Assembly: GCA_050247255.1 (NCBI GenBank)
Contig: JBFWUM010000039.1
Coordinates: 1-40,041 of the forward strand
DNA length: 40,041 nucleotides
From: JBFWUM01 sp050247255
Lineage (GTDB): Bacteria > Acidobacteriota > Vicinamibacteria > Vicinamibacterales > UBA2999
Reading direction: 5' to 3'
Within the stretch, counting starts at the first letter, position 1. The number at the start of each line of letters is the position of its first letter. The notes under the pieces are model-generated. The model ran no database searches. It was not told the DNA's origin and saw only the letters and a list, made by a program, of their open reading frames with translations. Positions 1 through 8,226 of this stretch are shown in pieces. The position numbers were made by a program, and so were the translations under genes.

Positions 1-331
1 GCGAGACCGCGATCGGCAGCCGGCTGTCCGGCAGGTGCGCCCACGGGTCCTGCTCGTACGGCTTGATCGTCGGGTTCTCTTCCGTCAGGCCGAGCTTGAG
101 CCGGATGTAGCCGTTCATGTGGCTGTCGGCCACATGGTGGACGAGCTGCCGGACCGTCCAGCCGCCGTCGCGATACGGCGTGTCGAGCTGGGCGTCGGTC
201 AGCCCGGCCACGGCCACGCGCAGCCGCCCGGGCAGCGCGGCGATGTCGGCGATGGCGGACTGCCGCAGCGCCGCGGTGATGGTGGCCTGCCGGTCGAACC
301 GGCCGATGGGAAAGCTCGGGTCGGATGTCAT
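1..331 (-). CDS. DinB/YfiT-like metal-dependent transferase, N-terminal part
   Basis: Translating the minus strand from the ATG at 331 gives a protein starting MTSDPSFPIGRFDR. It contains the stretch GGWTVRQLVHHVADSHMNGY at about residues 57-76, followed by NPTIKPYEQDPWA. This matches the N-terminal half of YfiT/BstA-type DinB four-helix proteins, in which the histidines of the HHVADSH element bind a divalent metal. Family members include thiol (bacillithiol) S-transferases and hydrolases. The gene runs off the left edge, so its C-terminal metal ligand cannot be seen. Its start lies about 10 bases after the efflux gene's stop on the same strand, which suggests it is the last visible gene of that operon. 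A detoxification role is inferred from the neighbours; the substrate is unknown. Confidence 0.8.
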   Translation of the reverse strand, partial: MTSDPSFPIGRFDRQATITAALRQSAIADIAALPGRLRVAVAGLTDAQLDTPYRDGGWTVRQLVHHVADSHMNGYIRLKLGLTEENPTIKPYEQDPWAHLPDSRLPIAVS

Positions 332-341
332 GGCTGCGATC

Positions 342-1718
342 CTAACGTTCCCTGCCTGCCGCGCGGCGCCCGTCATGACCCCCGAGCATCGCGGCCGCCC
401 CGGCGGCCAGCACGAACGCCGCGATGAAGATCCGCATCGCGACCGCCTCGCGCCCCGCCCCGCCCATCGCGTAGCCGAGGATGACGGTGCCGGCGATGCC
501 GCCGGTGTAGCGGAACATCGAGAGGGCGGCCGACGCCATGCCGGCGTGCGACGCCTCCACCGCGCTGAGGGAACCGGCCTGCGCGGGGCCGGTGGTCAGG
601 CCGATCGCCGCGCCGATCACCAGCAGCCGCACGGCGAGCTCCCCTGGCGTGGCCGAGGGCGGCAGCATCGCCAGCCACAGGACGCCGGCGGCACCGGCGA
701 GACTACCGGCCGCGACGAGCCCGCGGAGGTTCACGCGCTCGGTCAGCCAGCCGCCGAGCGGTGAGGCCACGGCCATCGCCGCCGTCATCGCGACGATCGC
801 CAGGCTGATCGAGGCCCGGCCCGCCGCGTCGCGCCCTGCGCCGAACAGGAACGGCACGAGTGCCAGCAGCGAGTACATCGCGAGGTTCTGCAGCGCGATC
901 ACGCCGGACCCGGCGATGAACCCGCGGTTGTGGAAGAGCGTCAGGTCGACCACGGGCGCCGGCGCCCGGCGTTCCTGCCGGACCAGGATGACCAGCAGCA
1001 GGCCGCCGCCCAGCGCGCAGGTCACGGCCGCCACCCCTCCGACCCGCGACGCCGCGACGAGCAGCGTCAGGCTGCCGCCGAGCAGCAGCGTGCCGGGCCA
1101 GTCGAACGTCTGCCGCGTGCCGGTTCCGGACGCGGCGGCGGCCGGGGCCGGCCCCTGCAGCAGGGCCGACGCGGCGAGCAGCGGCAGGTTGACGAGGAAG
1201 AGCGCCCGCCAGCCGAACGGCGCGAGCATCAGACCACCGACCGCCGGGCCGACCGCCGCCGCGCCGGCCATCACGGCGCCCATCGTGCCGAACGCGCGGG
1301 CGCGTCGTTCCGGCGGCACGGCCACGCGCAGCAGCGCCATCGCCGTGGGGACCATCAGCGCGCCGCCGGCGGCCATCAGCAGCCGGCCGAGCACGACGAC
1401 CGGAAGCCCCGGCGCGGCGACGGCGGCGACCGCCCCGGCGCCGAAGATCCAGCGCCCGAGCGACAGCGCACGGGCGTAGCCCAGCCGGTCGGCCACGCTG
1501 CCGGCCGGCATCTGAAAGACGAGCGTGGCCAGCAGGTACCCCGTGATGACGAGCAACGTGACGCTGGCCGGCGCCGCGTCGAAGCCGAGCGCCATGGCGG
1601 GCAGGGCGACGGCGATCATCGTGGAGTTGAGCGGCGTCAGCGCCGCGGCGAGCGCGACCGCCGTCAGCACACGGCCGCTCGCCGGCGGCGTGGCCGCTGG
1701 CGGCGCGGCCGGCGTCAT
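342..1718 (-). CDS. MFS drug-efflux transporter, DHA2 (EmrB/QacA)-like
   Basis: A 458-residue integral membrane protein made almost entirely of hydrophobic helices. It has a loop 2-3 motif A (GSVADRLGYARALSLG) and a glycine/alanine-rich motif C-like helix (GAVMAGAAAVGPAVGG), both typical of proton-coupled drug antiporters of the major facilitator superfamily. A longer reading frame extends to 1820, but the ATG at 1718 is preferred. It overlaps the stop of the upstream ATP-grasp gene as ATGA, the added N-terminus is arginine-rich, and the preferred start leads quickly into the first helix (ALTPLNSTMIAVALPAM). It sits downstream of a two-part phosphotransferase, so it may export the phosphorylated product or the parent compound. 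The substrate cannot be read from sequence. Confidence 0.88.
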   Translation of the reverse strand: MTPAAPPAATPPASGRVLTAVALAAALTPLNSTMIAVALPAMALGFDAAPASVTLLVITGYLLATLVFQMPAGSVADRLGYARALSLGRWIFGAGAVAAVAAPGLPVVVLGRLLMAAGGALMVPTAMALLRVAVPPERRARAFGTMGAVMAGAAAVGPAVGGLMLAPFGWRALFLVNLPLLAASALLQGPAPAAAASGTGTRQTFDWPGTLLLGGSLTLLVAASRVGGVAAVTCALGGGLLLVILVRQERRAPAPVVDLTLFHNRGFIAGSGVIALQNLAMYSLLALVPFLFGAGRDAAGRASISLAIVAMTAAMAVASPLGGWLTERVNLRGLVAAGSLAGAAGVLWLAMLPPSATPGELAVRLLVIGAAIGLTTGPAQAGSLSAVEASHAGMASAALSMFRYTGGIAGTVILGYAMGGAGREAVAMRIFIAAFVLAAGAAAMLGGHDGRRAAGRER

Positions 1719-2536
1719 CGTGCGCCCGCCGTGATGGGCCGGGCCTGCAGCAGGTGCACGCCCCCGTGCGCGTCCACGGCCCATTCGAGGTCGAGGTCCG
1801 GTCCGTACACGCGTTCGCAACGTGCGGCCAGGTCGTGCAGCGCGAGCAGGTGCGCCTCCGTCAGGCAGAGCCGCTCGTGATGATCCTCGGGCAGGGCCTG
1901 GGTATCGGTCCCGTGTCCGTCATCCGCGTACCACACGCGCACGTCCTTGAAGCCGGCGATCGCTTCGAGGACGATTCCGTCAGGGCTGACGCGGTACGCG
2001 TCGGGCGTCACCGCGCCGCTCACCACCACCTCGCCGAGTCCCCACGCGGCCTCGATCACGCGTTCACGCGCACCCGTGACCGGGTGACGCGTAAAGAGCA
2101 CGCCGGCGGCCAGTGGCTCGACGAGCGCCTGCACGACGACGCCCACGGCGGGTTCCGGCGGCAGGCCCTGCTTCCGGCGATACGCGAGCGCCGCCTCCGA
2201 GCGCCCGGACGCCCAGACCGACGCGATCGCGGGAGCCAGCCCGTCGCGCCACACGTTGAGGACGGTCTGGTGCTGGCCGGCGAAGCTCGCGCCGGAGGAG
2301 TCTTCGCCGACGGCTGACGACCGGACGGCCATCCGCCCGCCCGGCAGGTGCGTGTGCGTCAGCACCAGGTCGAGCGCGGCCCGATCGCCCGCGGCGATCC
2401 GGTCGACGTGCGGCGCGGCGATCGCGAGCCCTCCCGGCACGGGCAGGCCGGCCCTGATGGCGGCGCCGAGACTGACCGCCTTCCCGCCGAAGTGCGCCTC
2501 GTGCTCGGCATCCCCGAGCCAGACCAGCGGAGACAT
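1715..2536 (-). CDS. ATP-grasp (PEP/pyruvate-binding, PPDK_N) subunit of a split dikinase
   Basis: A 273-residue protein equivalent to the N-terminal ATP-binding domain of phosphoenolpyruvate synthase. Visible motifs are GGKAVSLG near residue 21, VRSSAVGEDSSGASFAGQH near residues 75-95, an AAWGLGE element and the terminal DLEWAVD...LLQARPIT. It lacks its own phosphohistidine domain, which the preceding gene supplies. Known relatives transfer phosphate from ATP to a histidine on a swivelling domain and then to a substrate. The ATG at 2536 overlaps the stop of the upstream gene as TGATG, and its own stop overlaps the efflux gene start, so all three are probably translated as a unit. An in-frame extension upstream to 2671 is arginine-rich and lies inside the previous gene, so I reject it. 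Confidence 0.88.
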   Translation of the reverse strand: MSPLVWLGDAEHEAHFGGKAVSLGAAIRAGLPVPGGLAIAAPHVDRIAAGDRAALDLVLTHTHLPGGRMAVRSSAVGEDSSGASFAGQHQTVLNVWRDGLAPAIASVWASGRSEAALAYRRKQGLPPEPAVGVVVQALVEPLAAGVLFTRHPVTGARERVIEAAWGLGEVVVSGAVTPDAYRVSPDGIVLEAIAGFKDVRVWYADDGHGTDTQALPEDHHERLCLTEAHLLALHDLAARCERVYGPDLDLEWAVDAHGGVHLLQARPITAGAR

Positions 2537-4239
2537 CAGTCGAGCAGCGTGACTTCGCCGGCGGCACCGTCGACGCGGACGCGCATGCCGGTCCGCACGG
2601 TCTTGAGGACGTGCATCGAGCCGACCACGGCCGGCAGCCCGTATTCCCGGGCCACGATGGCGGCGTGGCACAACGCGCCGCCGCGTTCGGTGACGATGGC
2701 GCCGACCAGTGGCAGGACCGCGTTGAAGGTCGGGGACGTGGCCGGTGTCACCAGCACGTCACCGGCCTCGACCGTCGGCAGCTCGGACGCCGTGCGCACC
2801 ACGCGCACGGGCCCCTCGTAGACACCCGGACTGGCGGGAAACCCCTTCAGCACCTTCGCGGCGGGTGCCGCGGCGTGGACGCCGAACATCAGGTCCATCG
2901 CCATGCCGATGGCGCGCGCCACACGGGCGGCGTCACCGGGAAACCAGGAGTCGGGCGGTGGCGGTGACGGCCGCAGGCCGAGGTTGGGTGGCATCGCGTT
3001 GATGTTGGCTTCGACGCGGAACCGGTACCGCGCGGCGACCTCGCCGGCCGTGGGGCCATCTTCGCCCGTGAGCAGCGCCGCCAGCTCCTCGGCGGTCGCG
3101 TCGATCGCGTGGTCGGCTGCCTCGAGTGCGCCGCGCGCGGCCAGGCGCCGCCCGGCCTCGAGGATCGCGCGACGCGCCAGTCCGATGGCGGGCGCATCCC
3201 CGAAGAAGTTGCGCTCGTCCCGGATGCGGTAGGTGACGCGCACTTCCTCGAACAGCGCATCGAACGCCGGACGATGCTCGGGTGGCACCCGTTCCCGGGC
3301 CGCGGCCAGGGCCCTGCTGGTCCCCGCGCTGTCGGCGCCGGCCGCGGGCCGTTGCCGCGCGGCGCGGATGATGCGCACGAGCAGCTCGGGGTTCTCGCGC
3401 ACGTGCTTCTCCGACACGTCGTACCCGCCGAGGCACCGGAAGCCGACGACGTCCAGATAGGCGCGCATCGCCTCGCCGACGGCGCCCTCCCGGGCGAGCA
3501 GGCCCTCGACGATCGAGGCGGCCGGCGCGCTCGAGAGCAGCAGCGCGGTCCCGTCGGGATCGTCCGCGAGGGCGGCGACCAGGCGCGTCATTTCCGGCGT
3601 TGCACCGGCGGACGGAGCGGACAGGCCGCGGCAGGCCTCCAGCAGCGCGGACGGCGTCAGGCCGGTCCACGCCGTCGCGTGCACGAGGAAGTCCCCGACG
3701 GGCATCAACGCACACACGTTGAAGCGGTGGTGCGACTCGATCCCGCGGGCCAGGAACGCCGCCGCCCGACGCACGTGGTCGGCCAGTTGCGCGTCGCTCA
3801 TGCGCTCGATGTCCTCGGCCCGGAGGGCCGCGGCTTCCCGCAGCAGCGCGGGCTTGACCTCGGTGTCCCAGCGCGCGACATCCTGCCGCCAGCGCTTCTC
3901 CGTGAACACCGTCCTGGCGCGCGCCATCCGGCGGCGCATCTCCGGATGCAGGCGGCGCATGACCTCGAAGACGATCCGGGGCGGCAGCCCCTCGGCATCG
4001 AGCGGCGCGCCGACGGCGCGCGGGCACATGTAGATGAACCCGCCGATGATGGCGACGTCGAACGGTTCGAGCAGCGTGCCGTAGTCCCGCAGGCCCGCGC
4101 CGAAGCCCTTCGGCATGGCGACCGGGAAGATCGGAGCGATGAACCCCGAAGGCGGTCCCGTCAGGTGCGTCTGTTCCAGCTCCCACGCGCCGGGGCGCGG
4201 GGGTGTGAGCGTGCTCGGGTCGATGGCAGCAGTCGGCAT
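2536..4239 (-). CDS. PEP-utilising enzyme: helical domain plus swivelling phosphohistidine domain
   Basis: 567 residues. The C-terminal ~100 residues are the mobile domain of PEP-utilising enzymes, with the active-site stretch GGALCHAAIVAREYGLPAVV and catalytic histidine at about residue 525. The N-terminal 450 residues are mostly helical and begin with WELEQTHLTGPPSGF, like the substrate-binding middle part of PEP-synthase relatives. With the separate ATP-grasp gene that follows, this reproduces the two-protein layout described for phenylphosphate synthase, and also the domain set of rifampicin phosphotransferase. The start MPTAAIDPSTL at 4239 is chosen over a longer frame to 4425 because the extension resembles shadow translation and would overlap the divergent DoxX gene. 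The substrate is unknown; phenols or an antibiotic are both possible. Confidence 0.82.
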   Translation of the reverse strand: MPTAAIDPSTLTPPRPGAWELEQTHLTGPPSGFIAPIFPVAMPKGFGAGLRDYGTLLEPFDVAIIGGFIYMCPRAVGAPLDAEGLPPRIVFEVMRRLHPEMRRRMARARTVFTEKRWRQDVARWDTEVKPALLREAAALRAEDIERMSDAQLADHVRRAAAFLARGIESHHRFNVCALMPVGDFLVHATAWTGLTPSALLEACRGLSAPSAGATPEMTRLVAALADDPDGTALLLSSAPAASIVEGLLAREGAVGEAMRAYLDVVGFRCLGGYDVSEKHVRENPELLVRIIRAARQRPAAGADSAGTSRALAAARERVPPEHRPAFDALFEEVRVTYRIRDERNFFGDAPAIGLARRAILEAGRRLAARGALEAADHAIDATAEELAALLTGEDGPTAGEVAARYRFRVEANINAMPPNLGLRPSPPPPDSWFPGDAARVARAIGMAMDLMFGVHAAAPAAKVLKGFPASPGVYEGPVRVVRTASELPTVEAGDVLVTPATSPTFNAVLPLVGAIVTERGGALCHAAIVAREYGLPAVVGSMHVLKTVRTGMRVRVDGAAGEVTLLD

Positions 4240-4381
4240 GGGCAGCGGATCCGGGACGGAGGACGCTGCCGAGTGTAACGCCGGCGTCACCGCCGTGTGA
4301 CGCGTGGCGCGCCAGCGGGTACCATGCTCGTGATCGGCCGTGAGCGCGACCAACGCGGTCCGGGCCGGTCGAGGAGCGTGG
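4240..4381. promoter_or_regulatory. Divergent intergenic region, phosphotransferase operon / DoxX-ligase unit
   Basis: These 142 bases separate two divergently transcribed units, so promoters for both probably lie here. The only clear element is GAGGAG at 4371-4376, placed to serve the ATG at 4382. I could not identify convincing -35/-10 pairs or an operator. Confidence 0.45.
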
Positions 4382-4780
4382 ATGACGACGAAACTGGTTC
4401 CCGCCGCGTACTCGCTGCTGCGCATCGTCGCGGCGTTCGTCTACCTGCTGCACGGCCTGCAGAAGTTCGGGATGTTCGGCGGCGCGGGCGGCGGGGGAGG
4501 CGCGGTGCCGCTCGCATCGCTGTTCGGCGCCGCGGCCATCATCGAGCTCGTCGCCGGCTCGCTGCTGCTCGTCGGCCTGTTCACCCGTCCGGTGGCCTTC
4601 CTGGCGAGCGGGCAGATGGCGGCGGCGTACTTCATCGCGCACCTGCCGCGGGGCCCCCTGCCGATCCAGAACGGCGGCGACGCGGCAGTGCTGCTGTGCT
4701 TCGTCTTCCTGTTCGTGTGGGCGAACGGTTCCGGCGTCTGGAGCGTGGACGCGCTGCTGAAGGGGTCGTCGCGATCCTGA
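4382..4780 (+). CDS. DoxX family membrane protein
   Basis: A 132-residue protein with four predicted membrane helices. Typical DoxX features are the early RIVAAFVYLLHGLQKFGMFG segment, a glycine-rich loop, an IIELVAGSLLLVGLFTRPVA helix and the late VLLCFVFLFVWANGSG segment. DoxX-like proteins are small quinone- or redox-associated membrane proteins whose exact role is mostly unknown. The ATG at 4382 has GAGGAG at 4371-4376 ahead of it, so I prefer it to an in-frame ATG at 4340. The stop codon overlaps the probable CTG start of the aryl-CoA ligase, which makes translational coupling of the two genes likely. Confidence 0.85.
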   Translation: MTTKLVPAAYSLLRIVAAFVYLLHGLQKFGMFGGAGGGGGAVPLASLFGAAAIIELVAGSLLLVGLFTRPVAFLASGQMAAAYFIAHLPRGPLPIQNGGDAAVLLCFVFLFVWANGSGVWSVDALLKGSSRS

Positions 4781-6249
4781 ACCTCTACGCGGACCTGCTC
4801 GAGGCGCGGCTGCGCGACGGGCGGGGCGGCCAGCCGGCCATCCTGACCGACGATGACCGCTGCAGCTACCGGGCGCTCGACGCCCGGGCGGCCGCCTGGG
4901 CGGCGTGCCTGCACGCCAGCGGCGTCCGCGCCGGCGAGCGCGTGCTCATCGCGCTGCCCGATGGCGTCGACCTCGTTGCGGCGCTCTTCGGCGCGCTGCG
5001 CATCGGCGCCATTGCCGCGCTTGCCAATCCACGACTGCCTGCCGGCCAGCTCGCGGGGCTGGTCTCGTACATCGACGCCGCTGTTGCCGTCACCGCGCCG
5101 GATCGGGCCGCGGAATGCGCCCACGCCGGCGATCGGCTGCGGCCGACGCTGGCGCCCGCCGACGTGCGCCCCGGTGGCGAGGTGCCGCCGGCACACCGGG
5201 GCTCACCCGGCGACGACGCTGTCTGGCAGTTCACCAGCGGGTCGAGCGGTGAGCCAAAGGCGGTGCGCCACTCGCACTGGTCCTTCGCGTCCGCGGCGGA
5301 GGCGTGGGGCCGCGAGGTGCTCGGCCTGACCGAGCACGATGTGACGATTGCCGTCCCGCGGCTCTTCTTCGGTTACGCGATGGGCGCGAACCTGATCTTC
5401 CCGTTCTCGGTGGGGGCCTCCGTCGTGCTGTTCGACGAGCGGCCGACCGCTGCGGCCGTGGCCACCCGCGTCGTTCGCCATCGCGCGACCGTCCTCGTGA
5501 CGACACCTGCGTCCGTTCGCCAGATGACCACGGCCGTGGAGGTGCTGCCCGCGCACCTCGCCTCGCTGCGCGTCGCCACATCGGCGGGGGAGGCGTTGCC
5601 GGCGAGCGTCGCTCTCGCGTGGTCCCGCCGGTTCCGCGTGCCGCTCATCGACGGCCTCGGGATGACCGAGATGGGACACATCGTGATCGGCCAGCGGATC
5701 GGCGATGCCGTGCCGGGTTCGGTGGGGCGTCCCGTGCCCGGCTACGAAGTCCGGCTGTGCGACCAGCACGGCGCCGACGTCGCCGGCGGCGAGCCCGGGG
5801 AGCTGTGGGTACGCGGCCCGTCACGGGCGCTCGGCTACTGGCAGAGACCGGAGGCGGAGGCCCGTGTGTTCCGCGGCGAGTGGTGTGTGCCCGGCGACAT
5901 GCTGCGGCAGCTCCCCGACGGTCGCTTCGAGTTCTGCGGACGCACCGACGATCTGTTCAAGGTCAACGGTCAGTGGGTCGCGCCGGCGGCGGTGGAGGAG
6001 TGCCTGCTCACGCATCCGGCCGTCCGCGAGTGCGCGGTGGTCGGCGAGCCGGACGATGACGGCCTCATCAGGCCCCACGCGTTCGTCGTGGCCGACCAGA
6101 TCACCGGGTCGCTGACCTCGGAACTGCAGGCGTTCGTCCGCGAGCGACTGGCGCCCCACGCGCATCCGCGCCGCGTGAGCTACGTGGACGCGCTGCCCCG
6201 CACGTCGACGGGCAAGCTGGACCGCGCCGGCCTCCGCGCGCTCGACTAG
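4777..6249 (+). CDS. Benzoate-CoA ligase family AMP-forming enzyme
   Basis: An adenylate-forming aryl-CoA ligase of about 490 residues. Visible signatures are the phosphate-binding loop FTSGSSGEPKAVRHSH (near residues 152-167), the A5-like GLGMTEMGH, the hinge region GRTDDLFKVNGQWVAP, and the C-terminal TSTGKLDR with the adenylation lysine. The ALANPRLP and WSFASAAEAWG segments resemble benzoate/2-aminobenzoate-CoA ligases. The N-terminus should read (M)NLYADLLEARL, which points to a CTG start at 4777 overlapping the DoxX stop as CTGA, with AAGGGG at 4760-4765 as ribosome site. In-frame GTG codons at 4696 and 4717 are alternatives with less family-like extensions. It probably activates an aromatic acid for the monooxygenase/reductase cluster at 8774-13497. 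Confidence 0.85.
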   Translation: MNLYADLLEARLRDGRGGQPAILTDDDRCSYRALDARAAAWAACLHASGVRAGERVLIALPDGVDLVAALFGALRIGAIAALANPRLPAGQLAGLVSYIDAAVAVTAPDRAAECAHAGDRLRPTLAPADVRPGGEVPPAHRGSPGDDAVWQFTSGSSGEPKAVRHSHWSFASAAEAWGREVLGLTEHDVTIAVPRLFFGYAMGANLIFPFSVGASVVLFDERPTAAAVATRVVRHRATVLVTTPASVRQMTTAVEVLPAHLASLRVATSAGEALPASVALAWSRRFRVPLIDGLGMTEMGHIVIGQRIGDAVPGSVGRPVPGYEVRLCDQHGADVAGGEPGELWVRGPSRALGYWQRPEAEARVFRGEWCVPGDMLRQLPDGRFEFCGRTDDLFKVNGQWVAPAAVEECLLTHPAVRECAVVGEPDDDGLIRPHAFVVADQITGSLTSELQAFVRERLAPHAHPRRVSYVDALPRTSTGKLDRAGLRALD

Positions 6250-6288
6250 TGGACAGGCCCCCGGTCGGGACCGCCCCGCCGGTGCCCG

Positions 6289-6681
6289 TCAGTCGACGGA
6301 CCTGACGACCAATATGCCCGCCCCGAGGGCGAGGCCACCGAGCACAAGCGCGCCGAGCGTCATCCCCGTCACGCCGCCAGCCGTCAGCGACTCGGCGACG
6401 GGCATGGTGGCGAGCGCCGTCACGAGGTCGTGCGTGCCCAGCCAGTCGCGTGCGAGCGTGCCCAGCCAGCCGATGCCGACGCCCGCGCCGACCAGCGCCA
6501 TCCGCTCCGCGAACCAGATGGGCCGCTCCGCCTGCTTCAACGCGTCCAGGCGCGCCCGCCGCTCCGCGCGGAACCACACGGCCGTCGCGGAGGGCACCGT
6601 GGCCCGCGCCGCGACCGTGTCGAGATCCTGCCGGAGGGCCGGGCCGAGGCCGTCGGCGTCGTGCAACGGTGACGTGGTCAT
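6289..6681 (-). CDS. Small membrane protein coupled to an ECF sigma factor
   Basis: A 130-residue protein: a charged N-terminal 60 residues (ERRARLDALKQAERPIWFAE) followed by two or three hydrophobic segments (MALVGAGVGIGWLGTLA; AGGVTGMTLGALVLGGLALG) ending in ILVVRSVD. I do not recognise a named domain. Its ATG overlaps the sigma factor stop as ATGA (6678-6681). This is the usual place for an anti-sigma factor, and the cytosolic-helix-plus-membrane layout would allow such a role. No HxxxCxxC zinc anti-sigma motif is present. Function is inferred from position only. Confidence 0.65.
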   Translation of the reverse strand: MTTSPLHDADGLGPALRQDLDTVAARATVPSATAVWFRAERRARLDALKQAERPIWFAERMALVGAGVGIGWLGTLARDWLGTHDLVTALATMPVAESLTAGGVTGMTLGALVLGGLALGAGILVVRSVD

Positions 6682-7253
6682 CGGTGTCCCCCCTCAGCGT
6701 TCGGCGCCAGCCGTTGCAGCACGCCACGCCGCGCGCGCCACGTCATGAGCTTCACGCTCGCGACCGTCAGGTCGAGCGCCCCCGCGATCTCCTTGTGCGA
6801 CCAGCCGTGGGCGTACGCCAGCAACAGCAACTGGCGATCGCGAACGGAGAGACGGGCCATCGCCCGATGGAGGTCGGCGCGGGCGATCGCGCGGCCCGCC
6901 ACATCGACCGAGCCATCCGCGACGTCATCGGGCAACGCTGCAACCGTCGACGGTGCGGTCGCGCGCCGGCGCCACGTGTCGCGCACGAGGTTCGTGGCGA
7001 TGGCGTAGAGCGCGTGGCGGCGATGGTCGTCGTCCTCATACGGCTGGCGCGACCGGAGCATCCGGTAGCAGGCCTCCTGCAGCAGGTCGTCGGCCTGGGC
7101 CCGGTCGCCCGTGGTGCGCGCGAGATACGCCCACACGCCGGGCGCGGTGCGTTCGTAGAACGCGCGGAACGCGTCCTCGGTCATCGAGGTCGCGTCCCGG
7201 TCGCCGGCGGCGATGGCCAGGGCATCCGCGTGGGTCAGGCGCACGTCAGTCAC
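6678..7253 (-). CDS. ECF (sigma-70 family) RNA polymerase sigma factor
   Basis: 191 residues with the two conserved sigma regions. Region 2 is near residues 30-95, including GDRAQADDLLQEACYRML and the basic NLVRDTWRRR tail. Region 4 is near residues 125-180, including LSVRDRQLLLLAYAHGWSHK and the recognition helix DLTVASVKLMTWRARR. Such factors direct RNA polymerase to a small regulon, usually under control of a membrane anti-sigma factor. The start is GTG at 7253, and the stop of the preceding gene lies inside the overlap GTGACTGA. The downstream membrane protein overlaps as ATGA. The three genes form one unit (8151 down to 6289). No target promoter could be assigned. Confidence 0.9.
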   Translation of the reverse strand: MTDVRLTHADALAIAAGDRDATSMTEDAFRAFYERTAPGVWAYLARTTGDRAQADDLLQEACYRMLRSRQPYEDDDHRRHALYAIATNLVRDTWRRRATAPSTVAALPDDVADGSVDVAGRAIARADLHRAMARLSVRDRQLLLLAYAHGWSHKEIAGALDLTVASVKLMTWRARRGVLQRLAPNAEGGHR

Positions 7254-8151
7254 GGGCGTCGGGAGTCTGGATCAGGCCGAACCGCTTCGACAAGAGGTAG
7301 CTCGCGCCACCCGACACGAGCAGACCGAGGCCGATCGCGGACAGCCCGGCCGTGACGATACCGAACGCGGCGCGACCCTCGGCATCGATCTGCAGGGCCC
7401 GCGACGCCGCGAACAGACCCCCGCCGAGAAAGAGCAGCACGACCCCCGCGCCGACCGACCTGATGACCCGCGTCGCGGGCTTGCTCGCGGGCTCTTCCGC
7501 GGCCCGGATGGTTGACTCCAGCAGTCGCCGTCCGGCCGGCGTGTCGAGATAGGCAGCCAGGTCCTCGCGGGCCAGCAGGCGGTCCAGCGCGCGGCTCTGC
7601 GCCTCCTGCTGCGCCGCGGCAATCTTGAGTCGCCGCGTGTGCTGCAACCAGACGACGAATCCCATCAGCCCGAACAACGTGACCGGCACGACCATTCCGA
7701 TCAGGCTCTCAACGACGCCGCTGACGGCCTTGCCGATGCTCTCCTGCTCGTTGCGCGCCTGTCGACGTGGATTCGGGAAGAAGAAGTCGGGATTCAACCT
7801 GACATCCGGGTGCTCCTTCAGGAACGCCTCGAGCTGCGGATAGCGCGCAAGGAAGGTGTCGTCGGACAGCAGCATCGGGCTGAGCTGCAGACTGCGTCCC
7901 ACCGACGGCGGGTACTGACCCAGCACATCCCGCCAGAGCGTCTGCCGCAATTCATGCAACGCGCGATTGGCACGCTCCCCGCTCGACTCCCCGGCAGGCG
8001 CCTGGGCCGCCGGAGCCGCTTGTGGCGTTGCGGCGCCCCGGGCCGGGGCTGTCTGGCTGGGGGCCGCCTGCGGGGATCCCTGGGTGGCCGCGGCGGCGGA
8101 GGCGGCGGCGAGCAGCAGCACAACGGGAGCGGCGAGCTTCAGATGCTTCAT
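7246..8151 (-). CDS. Signal-peptide membrane protein upstream of an ECF sigma factor (DUF6249-like?)
   Basis: 301 residues. It begins MKHLKLAAPVVLLLAAASAA, a clear signal peptide, followed by an Ala/Pro/Gln-rich low-complexity stretch to about residue 55. An extracytoplasmic segment follows, then three hydrophobic helices: VVESLIGMVVPVTLFGLMGF, GAGVVLLFLGGGLFAASRA and AAFGIVTAGLSAIGLGLLVS. A charged helical stretch (AQQEAQSRALDRLLARED) lies between helices 1 and 2. The layout resembles DUF6249-type membrane proteins found beside ECF sigma factors; I hold that name loosely. ATG at 8151 is preferred to the frame start at 8181 because the signal peptide begins there. It may sense an envelope state and report to the coupled sigma factor (inference). 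Confidence 0.72.
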   Translation of the reverse strand: MKHLKLAAPVVLLLAAASAAAATQGSPQAAPSQTAPARGAATPQAAPAAQAPAGESSGERANRALHELRQTLWRDVLGQYPPSVGRSLQLSPMLLSDDTFLARYPQLEAFLKEHPDVRLNPDFFFPNPRRQARNEQESIGKAVSGVVESLIGMVVPVTLFGLMGFVVWLQHTRRLKIAAAQQEAQSRALDRLLAREDLAAYLDTPAGRRLLESTIRAAEEPASKPATRVIRSVGAGVVLLFLGGGLFAASRALQIDAEGRAAFGIVTAGLSAIGLGLLVSGGASYLLSKRFGLIQTPDARD

Positions 8152-8226
8152 TGGTGACCTCTGCTCACCAATACGCACCACCCGCCGGATGGTTAACAGC
8201 GCCCAGTGAAGGCGTCCGCGCCGTGG

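Noticed and set aside
2933..4642. 569-codon minus-strand frame over the phosphotransferase
   Set aside because: Alternative frame of the PEP-utilising gene, which has clear motifs; this one is Arg-rich and meaningless.
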